A DNA stretch of 64,000 nucleotides, taken from contig CAXTCN010000011.1 in NCBI GenBank assembly GCA_964242575.1, positions 25,368 to 89,367 of the forward strand. Direction: 5' to 3'. Of this stretch, positions 29,174 through 37,492 are shown in pieces. This DNA comes from JANPPS01 sp964242575. GTDB taxonomy: Bacteria; Pseudomonadota; Alphaproteobacteria; Acetobacterales; Acetobacteraceae. The notes below the pieces were generated by a model. It was not told the DNA's origin and made no database searches. It saw only the letters and a program-made list of their open reading frames with translations. A program made the position numbers and the translations under genes. The stretch's first letter is position 1. Each line of letters opens with the position of its first letter.

Positions 29174-30232
29174 ATGCGGGAGCCAGACGGCATTGGAAAG
29201 GCGCGGGACGCCATCCGCGCCAAGGCGTTGGCACTTGGCTTCCATGCGGTCGGCTTCGCGCCGGCGACGCTGGGTCCGGAGGCGCGCACCCGGCTGGCGG
29301 CGTTCCTGGCGGCAGGGCAGCACGGCGAGATGGGCTGGATGGCGGACCGCGCGGAACAGCGGTCGCAGCCGCAGGCGCTATGGCCGGAGGCGCGCAGCGT
29401 GGTGGCGGTCGGCCTGTCCTATGCGCCGGACGAGGATCCGCTCGGCACGTTGGCCCAGCCGGACCGGGGCAACGTGTCGGTGTACGCGCGCAACCGGGAC
29501 TACCACGACGTGGTCAAGGGAATGCTGAAGCACCTCGGCGCGTTCATCGCCAGCCGGTTCGGGCCGGACGTCAAGGTGTTCGTGGACACCGCGCCGGTGA
29601 TGGAGAAGCCGCTGGCGCAGCGGGCCGGGCTTGGCTGGCAGGGCAAGCACACCAACCTCGTGTCCCGCGCGCACGGCTCCTGGCTGTTCCTGGGCGAGGT
29701 GATGACCACCCTGGCCCTGCCGCCTGACCCGGCCGGCACGGACCGGTGCGGCACCTGTTCCCGGTGCTTGCAGGCCTGTCCAACCGATGCGTTTCCCGCC
29801 CCGTACCGGTTGGATGCCACGCGGTGCATCTCATACCTCACCATCGAGCACGCCGGTCCGATCCCGCATGAGCTGCGGCCGTTGATGGGCAACCGCATTT
29901 ATGGCTGCGACGACTGCCTGGCGGTATGCCCATGGAACCGCTTCGCCCAAGCTGCCCATCCCAAGTTGCAGGCGCGGGAGGACCTGCGTGCGCCGCGGCT
30001 CGCGGAGTTGGCCGCGCTGGATGACGCCAGGTTCCGCGCGCTGTTCGCGGGCTCGCCGGTCAAGCGCATCGGCCGCGACCGGTTCGTGCGCAACGTGCTG
30101 ACCGCCATCGGCAACTCCGGCGACATGGCGCTGCTGCCTGCGGCCGAGCGCCTGCGCGCCGACCCGAATACGGTGGTGGCTGAAGCAGCCGATTGGGCCG
30201 TCGCGCGTTTGCGGGGCGGAGGTATCCTATGA
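29174..30232 (+). CDS. queG: QueG, epoxyqueuosine reductase
   Basis: Performs the last step of queuosine synthesis, reducing the epoxide in tRNA with cobalamin and two [4Fe-4S] clusters. 352 residues. The N-terminal AKALALGFHAVGFAPATLGPE, the catalytic-region VFVDTAPVMEKPLAQRAGLGW and the ferredoxin-like clusters CGTCSRCLQACP and CDDCLAVCPWNRF, with a separate Cys in RCISYLTIEH, are typical. The frame is open upstream but that part is antisense of the retropepsin gene; ATG at 29174 is the best start. Only ten bases separate it from the divergent start of that gene. Its stop overlaps fumC by ATGA. Confidence 0.94.
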   Translation: MREPDGIGKARDAIRAKALALGFHAVGFAPATLGPEARTRLAAFLAAGQHGEMGWMADRAEQRSQPQALWPEARSVVAVGLSYAPDEDPLGTLAQPDRGNVSVYARNRDYHDVVKGMLKHLGAFIASRFGPDVKVFVDTAPVMEKPLAQRAGLGWQGKHTNLVSRAHGSWLFLGEVMTTLALPPDPAGTDRCGTCSRCLQACPTDAFPAPYRLDATRCISYLTIEHAGPIPHELRPLMGNRIYGCDDCLAVCPWNRFAQAAHPKLQAREDLRAPRLAELAALDDARFRALFAGSPVKRIGRDRFVRNVLTAIGNSGDMALLPAAERLRADPNTVVAEAADWAVARLRGGGIL

Positions 30233-31629
30233 CCCGCACCGAGACCGACAGCCTGGGCACCATCGAGATCGACGCCGAGCGTTACTGGGGACCGCAGACC
30301 GAGCGTGCCCGGCGCCTGTTCCGCATCGGCACGGAGCGGTTCCCGCCGGTGCTGATCCGCGCCGTGGGGTTGCAGAAGCAGGCCAGCGCCGAGGCAAACC
30401 TCGCGTTGGGCGAGTTGCCGGCAGACGTTGCCGAACCGATTGCCGCCGCTGCCGCCGAGATTGTTGCCGGGCGCATGGACGCGGAGTTCCCGTTGCCGGT
30501 ATGGCAGACCGGGTCCGGCACGCAGACCAATATGAACGCCAACGAGGTGATCGCCAACCGCGCCAACGAGGCGCTCGGCCAGCCGCGCGGCAGCCGCACG
30601 CCGGTGCACCCGAACGACCACGTGAACCGCGGCCAGAGCAGCAACGACAGCTTTCCGACCGCCATGCACATCGCCGCCGCCGAGGCCGTGCAGCACCGGT
30701 TGACGCCTGCGCTCCGCACGTTGCACGCAAGCCTGCTGCGCCGGGCGCACGAGTGGGACAGCGTGGTGAAGGTCGGCCGCACCCACATGATGGACGCGGT
30801 GCCGGTGACGCTTGGGCAGGAGTTCGGCGCGTGGGCGCAGCAGGTGGCACTTGGCCTGGAGCGGCTGGAGGGCGTCATGCCGCGGCTGCTGAGCCTGCCG
30901 CAGGGCGGGACCGCGGTCGGCACCGGGCTGAACCGCCATGCTCAGTTTGACACGGCGTTCTGCGAGCGGGTTGCGGCGCTGACCGGCCTCGCCTTTACGC
31001 CCAACCCCAACAAGTTCGAGGGCATGGGCGCGCATGACGCCTTCGTCGAGCTGTCGGGCGTGCTGAACGTGGTGGCAGTCAGCCTGAACAAGCTCGGCAA
31101 CGACATCCGGCTGTTGGGTTCCGGCCCGCGCTCCGGGCTTTCGGAGCTGATCGTGCCGTCGGACGGGCTTTCCAGCTCGATCATGCCCGGCAAGACCAAC
31201 CCGACGCAGTGCGAGGCGCTGACGATGGTATGCGCGCAAGTAATGGGCAACCACGTGGCGGTCACGGTCGGCGCGGCGCAGAGCTTCCTGGAGCTTAACG
31301 TGTTCAAGCCGCTCATTATCCATAACGTGTTGCAGTCGGTGGCGCTGCTGGCGGATGCGTCCGAGAGCTTCGCGGCCAACATGGTGGACAAGCTGGAGCC
31401 GAACCGGGAGCGGATCGCGGAGAACCTGGCGAAGTCGCTGATGCTAGTGACGGCGCTGAACCCGCGGATCGGTTATGACAAGGCGGTGCGGATCGGCAAG
31501 CTGGCGCTGGCGGACAACATCACCCTGCGCGACGCGGCGGAACGGCTGGGGTTCGTGACGCTGGCGGACTTCGACCGCTGGGTGGTGCCGGCCGACATGA
31601 CCCAGCCGGGCGCCACGCTTGGCGAATGA
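30229..31629 (+). CDS. fumC: Fumarate hydratase, class II
   Basis: Iron-free, oxygen-stable fumarase of the aspartase/fumarase superfamily, 466 residues. Visible are YWGPQTERARRLFRIG near the N-terminus, TGSGTQTNMNANEV, the HPNDHVNRGQSSNDSFPTAM region, KVGRTHMMDAVPVTLGQEF and the signature loop SSSIMPGKTNP near residue 320 containing the catalytic serine. GGAGG precedes the ATG, which overlaps queG. Together with the class I enzyme at 23.1 kb the window encodes both fumarase types. Its stop overlaps a small RHH gene. Confidence 0.96.
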   Translation: MTRTETDSLGTIEIDAERYWGPQTERARRLFRIGTERFPPVLIRAVGLQKQASAEANLALGELPADVAEPIAAAAAEIVAGRMDAEFPLPVWQTGSGTQTNMNANEVIANRANEALGQPRGSRTPVHPNDHVNRGQSSNDSFPTAMHIAAAEAVQHRLTPALRTLHASLLRRAHEWDSVVKVGRTHMMDAVPVTLGQEFGAWAQQVALGLERLEGVMPRLLSLPQGGTAVGTGLNRHAQFDTAFCERVAALTGLAFTPNPNKFEGMGAHDAFVELSGVLNVVAVSLNKLGNDIRLLGSGPRSGLSELIVPSDGLSSSIMPGKTNPTQCEALTMVCAQVMGNHVAVTVGAAQSFLELNVFKPLIIHNVLQSVALLADASESFAANMVDKLEPNRERIAENLAKSLMLVTALNPRIGYDKAVRIGKLALADNITLRDAAERLGFVTLADFDRWVVPADMTQPGATLGE

Positions 31630-31832
31630 GGCTGGAAAAGCGCAGCTTCAGCCTGGCCGGGCACCGCACCAGCGTGGCGCTTGAGCGGGAGTTCTGGGAG
31701 GCGCTCGATGAACAGGCGCGGGCACGGCGTCAGGCTGTGTCGGCGCTGGTTGCCGTCGTGGATGCGGAGCGGCCTCCAGGGCAGCCATTGGCGTCCGCGT
31801 TGCGAATATTCGCGTTGCGCTCGCGGCCTTAA
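31626..31832 (+). CDS. Small ribbon-helix-helix domain protein
   Basis: 68 residues, beginning MRLEKRSFSLAGHRTSVALE and continuing with REFWEALDEQARARRQAVSALV, the strand-helix-helix pattern of the RHH_4-type DNA-binding family. Such genes often follow fumC in alphaproteobacteria. The ATG overlaps the fumC stop (ATGA). It may be a DNA-binding regulator, but no target is apparent and some family members have no known function. Confidence 0.78.
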   Translation: MRLEKRSFSLAGHRTSVALEREFWEALDEQARARRQAVSALVAVVDAERPPGQPLASALRIFALRSRP

Positions 31833-31865
31833 CTATTTGGCAAGGGTTTGAATGGCATTCTGCGT

Positions 31866-31888
31866 GGGCGGCGAACAATGCGCCGCCC
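31866..31888. terminator. GC-rich hairpin after the fumC-RHH operon
   Basis: GGGCGGCG, a seven-base loop AACAATG, and CGCCGCCC form a perfect 8-bp stem in the 74-base gap between the RHH gene and the next small frame. It lacks a T-run. It could end the fumC transcript or lie in the leader of the small gene that starts 19 bases later. Confidence 0.45.
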
Positions 31889-31906
31889 GCACACAGGAAA
31901 ACCCCC

Positions 31907-32092
31907 ATGACCCCCACCGTTCTCACCGCCTCCAATCCGATGTCCCGCACCGTAGCCAGCCCGCTGCAACTGGTGGACCGGCTGATTACCCTTGCGCAGG
32001 ACGCGGACCGTGCTGGGCACCTGCACGCCGCGTCGCAGTTGCTGTCGCTGGTGGATGTCGTGCTGGACGGCGGCAGCGTGCGGTCGCACTAA
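31907..32092 (+). CDS. Small hypothetical protein, 61 residues
   Basis: Not recognised. ATG is preceded by AGGAAAACC at a good distance. The product is mostly helical-looking, with LVDRLITLAQDADRAGHLHAASQLL followed by a leucine/valine-rich end, suggesting a two-helix cytosolic protein, with no membrane segment. It lies between the fumC operon and the convergent AsmA-family gene, 22 bases from its stop. Good ribosome binding site and tight fit between neighbours favour a real gene; no function can be offered. Confidence 0.55.
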   Translation: MTPTVLTASNPMSRTVASPLQLVDRLITLAQDADRAGHLHAASQLLSLVDVVLDGGSVRSH

Positions 32093-32113
32093 ACAGGGCA
32101 ACAACGGGGTAAC

Positions 32114-35050
32114 TCATGGCTTGTCCGCCAGCCACCGTGACAACCCGGCCAGCTCCGGCGTTCGCTTCAGCGTCATGAGCGGCCCTGTGAGCCGAAGCCC
32201 AAGTTCCGGTCCAGTCCGCGTGCTGTCCGGCGGCGTGGGACGGAGCGACAGGAGCAGGTCAGCGGCGGCGCCGGGCAGGTCGATGCTGCCTTGCACTGTC
32301 GCACTGCCAGCCGGGCCAGAGAGCGTTCCAGCACTGGCAAGCACGCCGCGGCGGGCCTGCAAACCTAAATCCAGCTTGTCGTACGGCGTCGTCCCAGACA
32401 GGAGCGCGGCCTGTGCCGCGGCCTGTATGGACACCGGATTTGCCCCGGACAATGCGGCGCTCGCAGCGCTCAAGTCCAGGCCGCTCAGAATGCCGTCCGT
32501 CACAACAAGGCTGGCGCTGCCGGACAAGGTCGCAAGCAAGGTCGCCGGGCTATACCCGGCGGCGTTCAGGTCGAGCGTCGCGTCCAACGTGCCAGACGCG
32601 ACATCGACCACCGTTTCAAGCGCCGGCGCGGACAGCGCCACCCCCGCCAGCGAAGCCCGGACAGCAAGGCGCGGCGGCTCGATGGCCGCTTCAAGCACGG
32701 CCGTGCCGGACAGGGCGCCGCCATCAAGCCGTGCGGCGCCCCGATCAATGCGAAGCGTGCCGTCCTGCAATGCCAAGTCGGCTGCAAAGCCTTTCAGGAC
32801 CGGTGTCTGTCCCAGCAACACGTCCGCGGCCTCGATATGAACGGCGCCGTTCCAACCCAGCAACGCCGCGACCGGGATCGGGTCGGGGGAGCGCGCATAC
32901 GGCAACGGCAACGGCAGCACCTCCGCCGTGACCTGGCCGGCGACATTGCGGCCCTCCAGCGTCAGTTGCCCGCGCGCGCGCAATGCCCCGGCCACCAGGT
33001 CGAAGCTGTCCAGCGCGATACGGTCCGGCGCCGTCGCAACCTGTGCCAGCATGGACAAGGAACCATCTCCCAGCCACGCGGCCGTGCTGCCCAATCCAAG
33101 CGTCTCCAACAGCCGGGGAGCGCCGGGGTGGCGCACGGTCATGGTCCCGACTGACCGCCGGGCCGCGAGGTTGAGCGTCGGCTGCGCCTCGATCCGCAGG
33201 TCCGAGACCTCGATGTTGAGCCGTGCCGCCAACGCCTCGGGCGGACCGGACAACTGCAGGAGCGCTGAGCCCGGTCCGCGCAGCAGGCCGGACACGGCGG
33301 GCTTGTCAATCCAGCCGACCGGCAACAACGACTGCAGGGGCGTCGTGTCCGGCGCGTTCAGCTCCACCCGGCCCTCCGTGATGCGGGCACCCTCGCCCAC
33401 CGTTGCCGAGGCCGTCAGGCGCATGCCCGACACTGTCGCCTCCAGCCGACGCAGCGTGAGCCGCGTGGCCTCGGTTTGCGCATCGACTGCGATTGGGCCT
33501 ACGGGCAAGCCGCGCCATGTCCCTTGCCGGACCTCTAGTTTCAGGTCGGCGTCCAGCGATGCCGCCCGGGCCAAGGCCAGGCTGATGCCGGCCTGGGTCG
33601 TCAAGGCCGAGAGGTCTGGCACCCACGGGTCAAGCACCAGTTGCTCGAACATCAGCCCGGCGCCGACCGAGACCCGCGGCCCCAGTTTGACCGCAAGGCC
33701 GCCGGTGACCCGGTTTCCATCCAGGCTGCCCTGCACGTCCGAAAGCGAGGCCTGTCCCGCGCCCATCGTCACCCTGGCCGACAGGTCCGCGGTGCGCAGC
33801 ACGCCTGTCGGCAAGGCTGCGAATGGCTCCGCGCCCAGCGCGGCCGGCGCCAGGGGTTCAAGCCAGCGCAGGGTGGTGCGCAAGTCGGGCGTCGCGAGCC
33901 GTGCCGTGCCCTCGAACTCCGGCGCGGCGCCCGGCTTGCGGGACCGGGCGGGAATGCGGCCCGACAAGGCGAGCTGCGCCTCGCCGGGCAGCACGGCCGT
34001 GGTGTCCCGCACCGTCACCCCGTCATCGTCCAGGTCGAACGCGCCGCGCAGGCGCCGGAGGGTGCCGCCGGCCAAAGTCGCGGCCTCGGCCGACAGGTCG
34101 ATGCCAGTTGGCATGCCGACGCCGGCGCTGCGCAGCAGCACCGGAATCCAAGCGTCCAAGTCGAGCCGCCCAGCCGCCAGCGCCAGGTCGAGCCGGGCTG
34201 CCGGCAACACGCGCAGCGCCACTGCGCCCCGAGCGGGAGACCCGTCGATCTCCATCGCGAGCTCATCCGCCACCGCAAGCCCGGCTGCTGCGCTCAGGCG
34301 GCCCTCGCTCCGCCACGCCACCGCAGGCGCCGGCAGCAGTTGGGACAGGTCCGGCCCCCGCGCGGTCATCCGTCCGGACAACGCGCCCTCGCCGCTGAGC
34401 TGTCCAGAGAACCGGCCGCCGGTGTCCCGCAGCGGGCCGTCCCCGTCGAGGCTGACCTCAAGCCCGGCCCCGCCGTCCCGGCCGGGCCGCCCAAGCCGTG
34501 CCGTGAACCGCCAGGACTGGACGCCGAGCTGTCCGGTCCCAGTCGCCGACAAGGTGCCCGTATCCGGATCGGTGGCCAGCGTGGCGCTGACCTTGGTGAC
34601 CGCAAGGCCACCGACCTGGATGCGGCTGTCCTCCACCCGCGCCCGCAGCTTAATCAGCCACGTCGGCCCGCGTTGCGCCAGCGCGCCTGGCGAGGGTGGC
34701 CAAGGCAGGCGGAGGTCGGCGCCTTGCAAGGTCAAATCCCGGGCATCCACCTGCCCAGCCAACAGCGGGCTGAGCGCCACGCGCAACCGCAGCTCCTGCG
34801 CTGTCAGCACCGCGCCGTCGCCGGTGTCGTCCACCTCGATGCCGGAGGCCGTCAGGATGGGTTGCGGCAGGAGGTTCAGCGTCACGTCGCCGCCGATCCG
34901 CACGGGACGGCCGAGGCCAGCCGTCGCAAGCGCGGCGATGCTGTCGCGATACTGGTTCCAGTCCAGCATTCGCGGCAGAAGCCACACGCAGGCAACCAGC
35001 AAAACCAGCAGTGCGGCGATGCTGGCCAGGACGACGCGTCCCTTGCGCAT
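32114..35050 (-). CDS. AsmA-family protein
   Basis: Large inner-membrane-anchored protein of 978 residues with one N-terminal membrane segment (about residues 8-28, ASIAALLVLLVACVWLLP), followed directly by MLDWNQYRDSIAALATAGLGRPVRIGGDVTLNLLP, the characteristic AsmA opening. The rest is a long run of beta-rich repeats (for example LTLQGADLRLPWP, LDGDGPLRDTGG) expected to form an elongated periplasmic structure. AsmA-like proteins are linked to outer-membrane phospholipid transport and assembly. The C-terminal DGILSGLDLSAASAALSG block matches the AsmA_2 region. ATG at 35050 is selected; a longer frame exists but adds non-hydrophobic residues. No partner genes adjoin it. Confidence 0.85.
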   Translation of the reverse strand: MRKGRVVLASIAALLVLLVACVWLLPRMLDWNQYRDSIAALATAGLGRPVRIGGDVTLNLLPQPILTASGIEVDDTGDGAVLTAQELRLRVALSPLLAGQVDARDLTLQGADLRLPWPPSPGALAQRGPTWLIKLRARVEDSRIQVGGLAVTKVSATLATDPDTGTLSATGTGQLGVQSWRFTARLGRPGRDGGAGLEVSLDGDGPLRDTGGRFSGQLSGEGALSGRMTARGPDLSQLLPAPAVAWRSEGRLSAAAGLAVADELAMEIDGSPARGAVALRVLPAARLDLALAAGRLDLDAWIPVLLRSAGVGMPTGIDLSAEAATLAGGTLRRLRGAFDLDDDGVTVRDTTAVLPGEAQLALSGRIPARSRKPGAAPEFEGTARLATPDLRTTLRWLEPLAPAALGAEPFAALPTGVLRTADLSARVTMGAGQASLSDVQGSLDGNRVTGGLAVKLGPRVSVGAGLMFEQLVLDPWVPDLSALTTQAGISLALARAASLDADLKLEVRQGTWRGLPVGPIAVDAQTEATRLTLRRLEATVSGMRLTASATVGEGARITEGRVELNAPDTTPLQSLLPVGWIDKPAVSGLLRGPGSALLQLSGPPEALAARLNIEVSDLRIEAQPTLNLAARRSVGTMTVRHPGAPRLLETLGLGSTAAWLGDGSLSMLAQVATAPDRIALDSFDLVAGALRARGQLTLEGRNVAGQVTAEVLPLPLPYARSPDPIPVAALLGWNGAVHIEAADVLLGQTPVLKGFAADLALQDGTLRIDRGAARLDGGALSGTAVLEAAIEPPRLAVRASLAGVALSAPALETVVDVASGTLDATLDLNAAGYSPATLLATLSGSASLVVTDGILSGLDLSAASAALSGANPVSIQAAAQAALLSGTTPYDKLDLGLQARRGVLASAGTLSGPAGSATVQGSIDLPGAAADLLLSLRPTPPDSTRTGPELGLRLTGPLMTLKRTPELAGLSRWLADKP

Positions 35051-35157
35051 CCTATCCGATCCGAACTGCCGGGTGCGCCATGCGTGAGATCCTGACATTC
35101 TGCACAGGCGCACATAACGGCACGGCCAGGCTTACGCAAAAGCGGTACCGTCAAGAT

Positions 35158-35204
35158 GGGCCTGCGCGCAAGCCCCGGCATAAAGAGCGGCTTGCGCGCA
35201 AGCC
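35158..35204. repeat. Two palindromes three helical turns apart
   Basis: GGCTTGCGCGCAAGCC at 35189-35204 is a perfect 16-base palindrome. GGGCCTGCGCGCAAGCCC at 35158-35175 is the same core with one mismatch. Their centres are 30 bp apart. They lie between divergent genes (AsmA-family and djlA-like), 40 bases before the latter, and could be operator sites of a dimeric regulator or extragenic palindromes. Confidence 0.6.
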
Positions 35205-35244
35205 CTGCTGTCGCAACCGGCCTCTACCATGGTAGCATGACACA

Positions 35245-36024
35245 ATGAGTTACTGGGGCAGGTTGCTCGGCGGCGTCGCCGGGTTTGCGATGGGTGGGCC
35301 GTTTGGCGCCGTAGTAGGCGCGGCGCTGGGCCACGCGGCCGACCAGGGCGCGATGCCGCGCGTCACCTTGGGCGACGGGTTGGGCGGTTCGCCGCTCGGG
35401 CCGGCGCGGATCGCGGCGCTGCTCGGCCGGCGGGACCAGCTATTCGCGATAGGCTGCGTCGTGCTGTCCGCCAAGCTCGCGAAGTGCGACGGGCCAGTGG
35501 TGCGCGCCGAGATCGACGCGTTCAAGCGGCAGTTCCGCATTCCGCCGGACAGCGTGCGAGACGTCGGCCGGCTGTTCGACCAGGCGCGAGACAGCGCGGA
35601 CGGGTTCGAGCCCTACGCCATGCAGCTCGGCGAGAGCTTTGCCGACAACCGCGGCCTGCTGGAGGACGTGCTGACGGCGCTGTTCGCCATCGCACGGGCG
35701 GACAAGCCGCTGACCATGGCGGAGCAGGACATGCTGCACCGGGTGCACCGGGCGTTTGGGCTTGATCAGCTCGCGTGGGACCAGGCTCGCGGCGGCGTGT
35801 CCCGGCGCACGATGGAGACGGACGACCCCTACGCCGTGCTGGGTGTGGACCGCAGCGCCACGGATGAGGCCCTGCGCCAGGCCTGGCTGCGGCTGATGCG
35901 GGAGAACCACCCGGACAGCCTGGCGGCGCGCGGGGTGCCGGCGGAGTTCATCGCCCGGGCCGGCGACAAAGTGGCGCGGATCAATGCGGCCTGGGACCGG
36001 ATAAAGCGTGAGCGCGGGCTTTGA
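35245..36024 (+). CDS. djlA: DjlA-like co-chaperone (TerB-like and J domain)
   Basis: 259 residues. A glycine-rich, possibly membrane-interacting N-terminus (YWGRLLGGVAGFAMGGPFGAVVGAALG) precedes a TerB-like helical domain (about residues 65-175) and a C-terminal J domain (from DDPYAVLGVDRSATDEALRQAW) with the essential HPD triplet in MRENHPDSLA. The J domain should stimulate DnaK ATPase. DjlA is normally an inner-membrane protein; here the N-terminal segment is suitable. The stop overlaps the TTG start of the amidase gene. Confidence 0.88.
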   Translation: MSYWGRLLGGVAGFAMGGPFGAVVGAALGHAADQGAMPRVTLGDGLGGSPLGPARIAALLGRRDQLFAIGCVVLSAKLAKCDGPVVRAEIDAFKRQFRIPPDSVRDVGRLFDQARDSADGFEPYAMQLGESFADNRGLLEDVLTALFAIARADKPLTMAEQDMLHRVHRAFGLDQLAWDQARGGVSRRTMETDDPYAVLGVDRSATDEALRQAWLRLMRENHPDSLAARGVPAEFIARAGDKVARINAAWDRIKRERGL

Positions 36025-36716
36025 ACGCAGACGGCTTGCCGGTCCATGAGCTGCCGAGCCCCAACTGGGATGACCGCCCGGACGGCGTGCCGGTTGACAC
36101 GCTGGTGCTGCACTACACCGGCATGCAGACAGCGGCGGCGGCGCTCGAACGGCTGCGGGATCCGGCTGCCCGCGTCTCCTCGCACTACGTCGTGGAGGAG
36201 GACGGCACGGTGTGGCGCCTGGTGCCCGAAGCGCAGCGGGCTTGGCACGCCGGGGTCTCTGCCTGGCGTGGGCACGTGGGTATCAATGACCGCTCAGTGG
36301 GCATCGAGATCGTGAATCCCGGCCATGAATGGGGCTACCGCGCGTTCCCCGCGTTGCAGATGGCGGCGGTCTGCGATTTGTGCCTGGACATCCTGCGCCG
36401 TCATCCGGTCCCCGCCCGCAACGTCGTGGGGCACAGCGACGTCGCGCCCGACCGTAAGACAGACCCGGGGGAGTTGTTCGATTGGGCGGGCTTGGCCGCC
36501 AACGGGGTAGGGTTATGGCCGGACGACGTCGATGCGGCAGTGCCGGACCATGACCTGGTGATAAAGGCGGCCTTAACGGCGATCGGCTACCAGGCCGCAC
36601 TCGACCTATCGGTAGTCGTGCAGGCCTTCCAACGGCATTGGCGCCCGCAGGAGATCACCGGAGTCGCAGACCTAGCAACGCGGCGGCAGTTGCGTGGAGT
36701 ATTGCTGAGTATCTGA
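36021..36716 (+). CDS. ampD: AmpD/AmiD-type N-acetylmuramoyl-L-alanine amidase
   Basis: Zinc amidase that cleaves the lactyl-peptide bond of muropeptides, 231 residues. DTLVLHYTGM holds the first zinc histidine, SSHYVVEEDGTVWRLVPE is the core strand and VGHSDVAPDRKTDPG gives the second histidine and the metal/catalytic aspartate region. A peptidoglycan-binding-like helical region follows at the C-terminus (about 165-231). No signal peptide is seen, favouring a cytosolic recycling role. The TTG start at 36021 overlaps the djlA stop (TTGA); no ATG is available in frame. Its closeness to the peptidoglycan synthesis cluster is suggestive. Confidence 0.87.
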   Translation: MNADGLPVHELPSPNWDDRPDGVPVDTLVLHYTGMQTAAAALERLRDPAARVSSHYVVEEDGTVWRLVPEAQRAWHAGVSAWRGHVGINDRSVGIEIVNPGHEWGYRAFPALQMAAVCDLCLDILRRHPVPARNVVGHSDVAPDRKTDPGELFDWAGLAANGVGLWPDDVDAAVPDHDLVIKAALTAIGYQAALDLSVVVQAFQRHWRPQEITGVADLATRRQLRGVLLSI

Positions 36717-36805
36717 GCCGCATGTCCCAGCCTCAAGTTTGGCTAGGGCGCAACATCTGGCCGGGATCGCTTGACCTGCATCGCAAACGCGCGCACCACG
36801 CCGGT

Positions 36806-37223
36806 GCCAGACGGCCGGACGGCCGCTGCCCTTGTCACGGTTTTGGCCCTGACCTGGGCGGAGGAAAGTCCGGGCTCCACGGGAACACGGTGCCGGTTAA
36901 CGGCCGGCGGGGGCGACCCTAGGGAAAGTGCCACAGAAAACAAACCGCCCGGCCCCGTTCGCGGCGCCGGGAATGGGTGAAACGGTGCGGTAAAAGCGCA
37001 CCGCGCCCCTGGCAACAGGGGCGGCAGGGTAAACCCCACCGGGAGCAAGACCGAATAGGGGTGGCCGGCGGCGCAGACGGGAAGCCGGACGCGTGACGCA
37101 AGGGGGTTTCCGCCCTGCTGCCCGGGTTGGTCGCGTGAGGCGCGCAGCGATGCGCGTCCCAGAGGAATGGCCGTCCTGTGTTCGAAAGGACACAGACAGA
37201 ACCCGGCTTACAGGCCGTCTGGC
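36806..37223 (+). ncRNA. rnpB: RNase P RNA, bacterial class A
   Basis: Catalytic RNA that matures the 5' ends of tRNAs. The outer helix P1 is formed by GCCAGACGGCC (36806-36816) and GGCCGTCTGGC (37213-37223), perfectly complementary. The conserved 5' core GAGGAAAGTCCGGGCTCC is at 36861-36878 and the conserved 3' core ACAGA-ACCCGGCTTA at 37196-37210. The TGAAACGGTGCGGTAA and GAATAGGGG segments lie between, as in alphaproteobacterial rnpB. Length of about 418 bases fits. Short frames shown across it are not genes. It lies between the amidase and the mraZ promoter. Confidence 0.95.
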
Positions 37224-37387
37224 AGTCTCTCCTTAGTACCTTGAAGACTCGCCCGCAGCGGCGTGCGCCACCCGCCGCAATGTATGGACAATCCTAACAC
37301 GCGACCTGCTGACCGCATTGTATAGAATTGTCATTGCTGAATTTTTCCGAGCGGCTTTGAAGTAACAACCCTGCAATTCCTTTGACG

Positions 37388-37422
37388 CCCATGATAGCCC
37401 ATGATAGCCCATGACATCCCAT
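37388..37422 (+). promoter_or_regulatory. Probable MraZ operator: four 10-bp repeats
   Basis: CCCATGANNN occurs four times with exact 10-base spacing (starting at 37388, 37398, 37408 and 37418). Read on the other strand it is ATGGG every ten bases. MraZ proteins are known to bind tandem GTGGG-like repeats of this period upstream of their own gene. The array ends about 70 bases before the mraZ ATG, where autoregulation of the division cluster is expected. Confidence 0.75.
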
Positions 37423-37492
37423 GACGGTGCGCGTCGTTGGGAGGCAAGCCCGAGGCGAGTCGGGTGCGGGGATCAGGGGGCGGCGGGGTGCG

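Noticed and set aside
36717..37292. Several small frames over the rnpB region
   Set aside because: Conserved RNase P core sequences and a perfect P1 helix explain the region; no protein signature is present.
37388..37422. Short direct repeats considered as a CRISPR remnant
   Set aside because: Ten-base period without spacers and position before mraZ fit an operator, not CRISPR.
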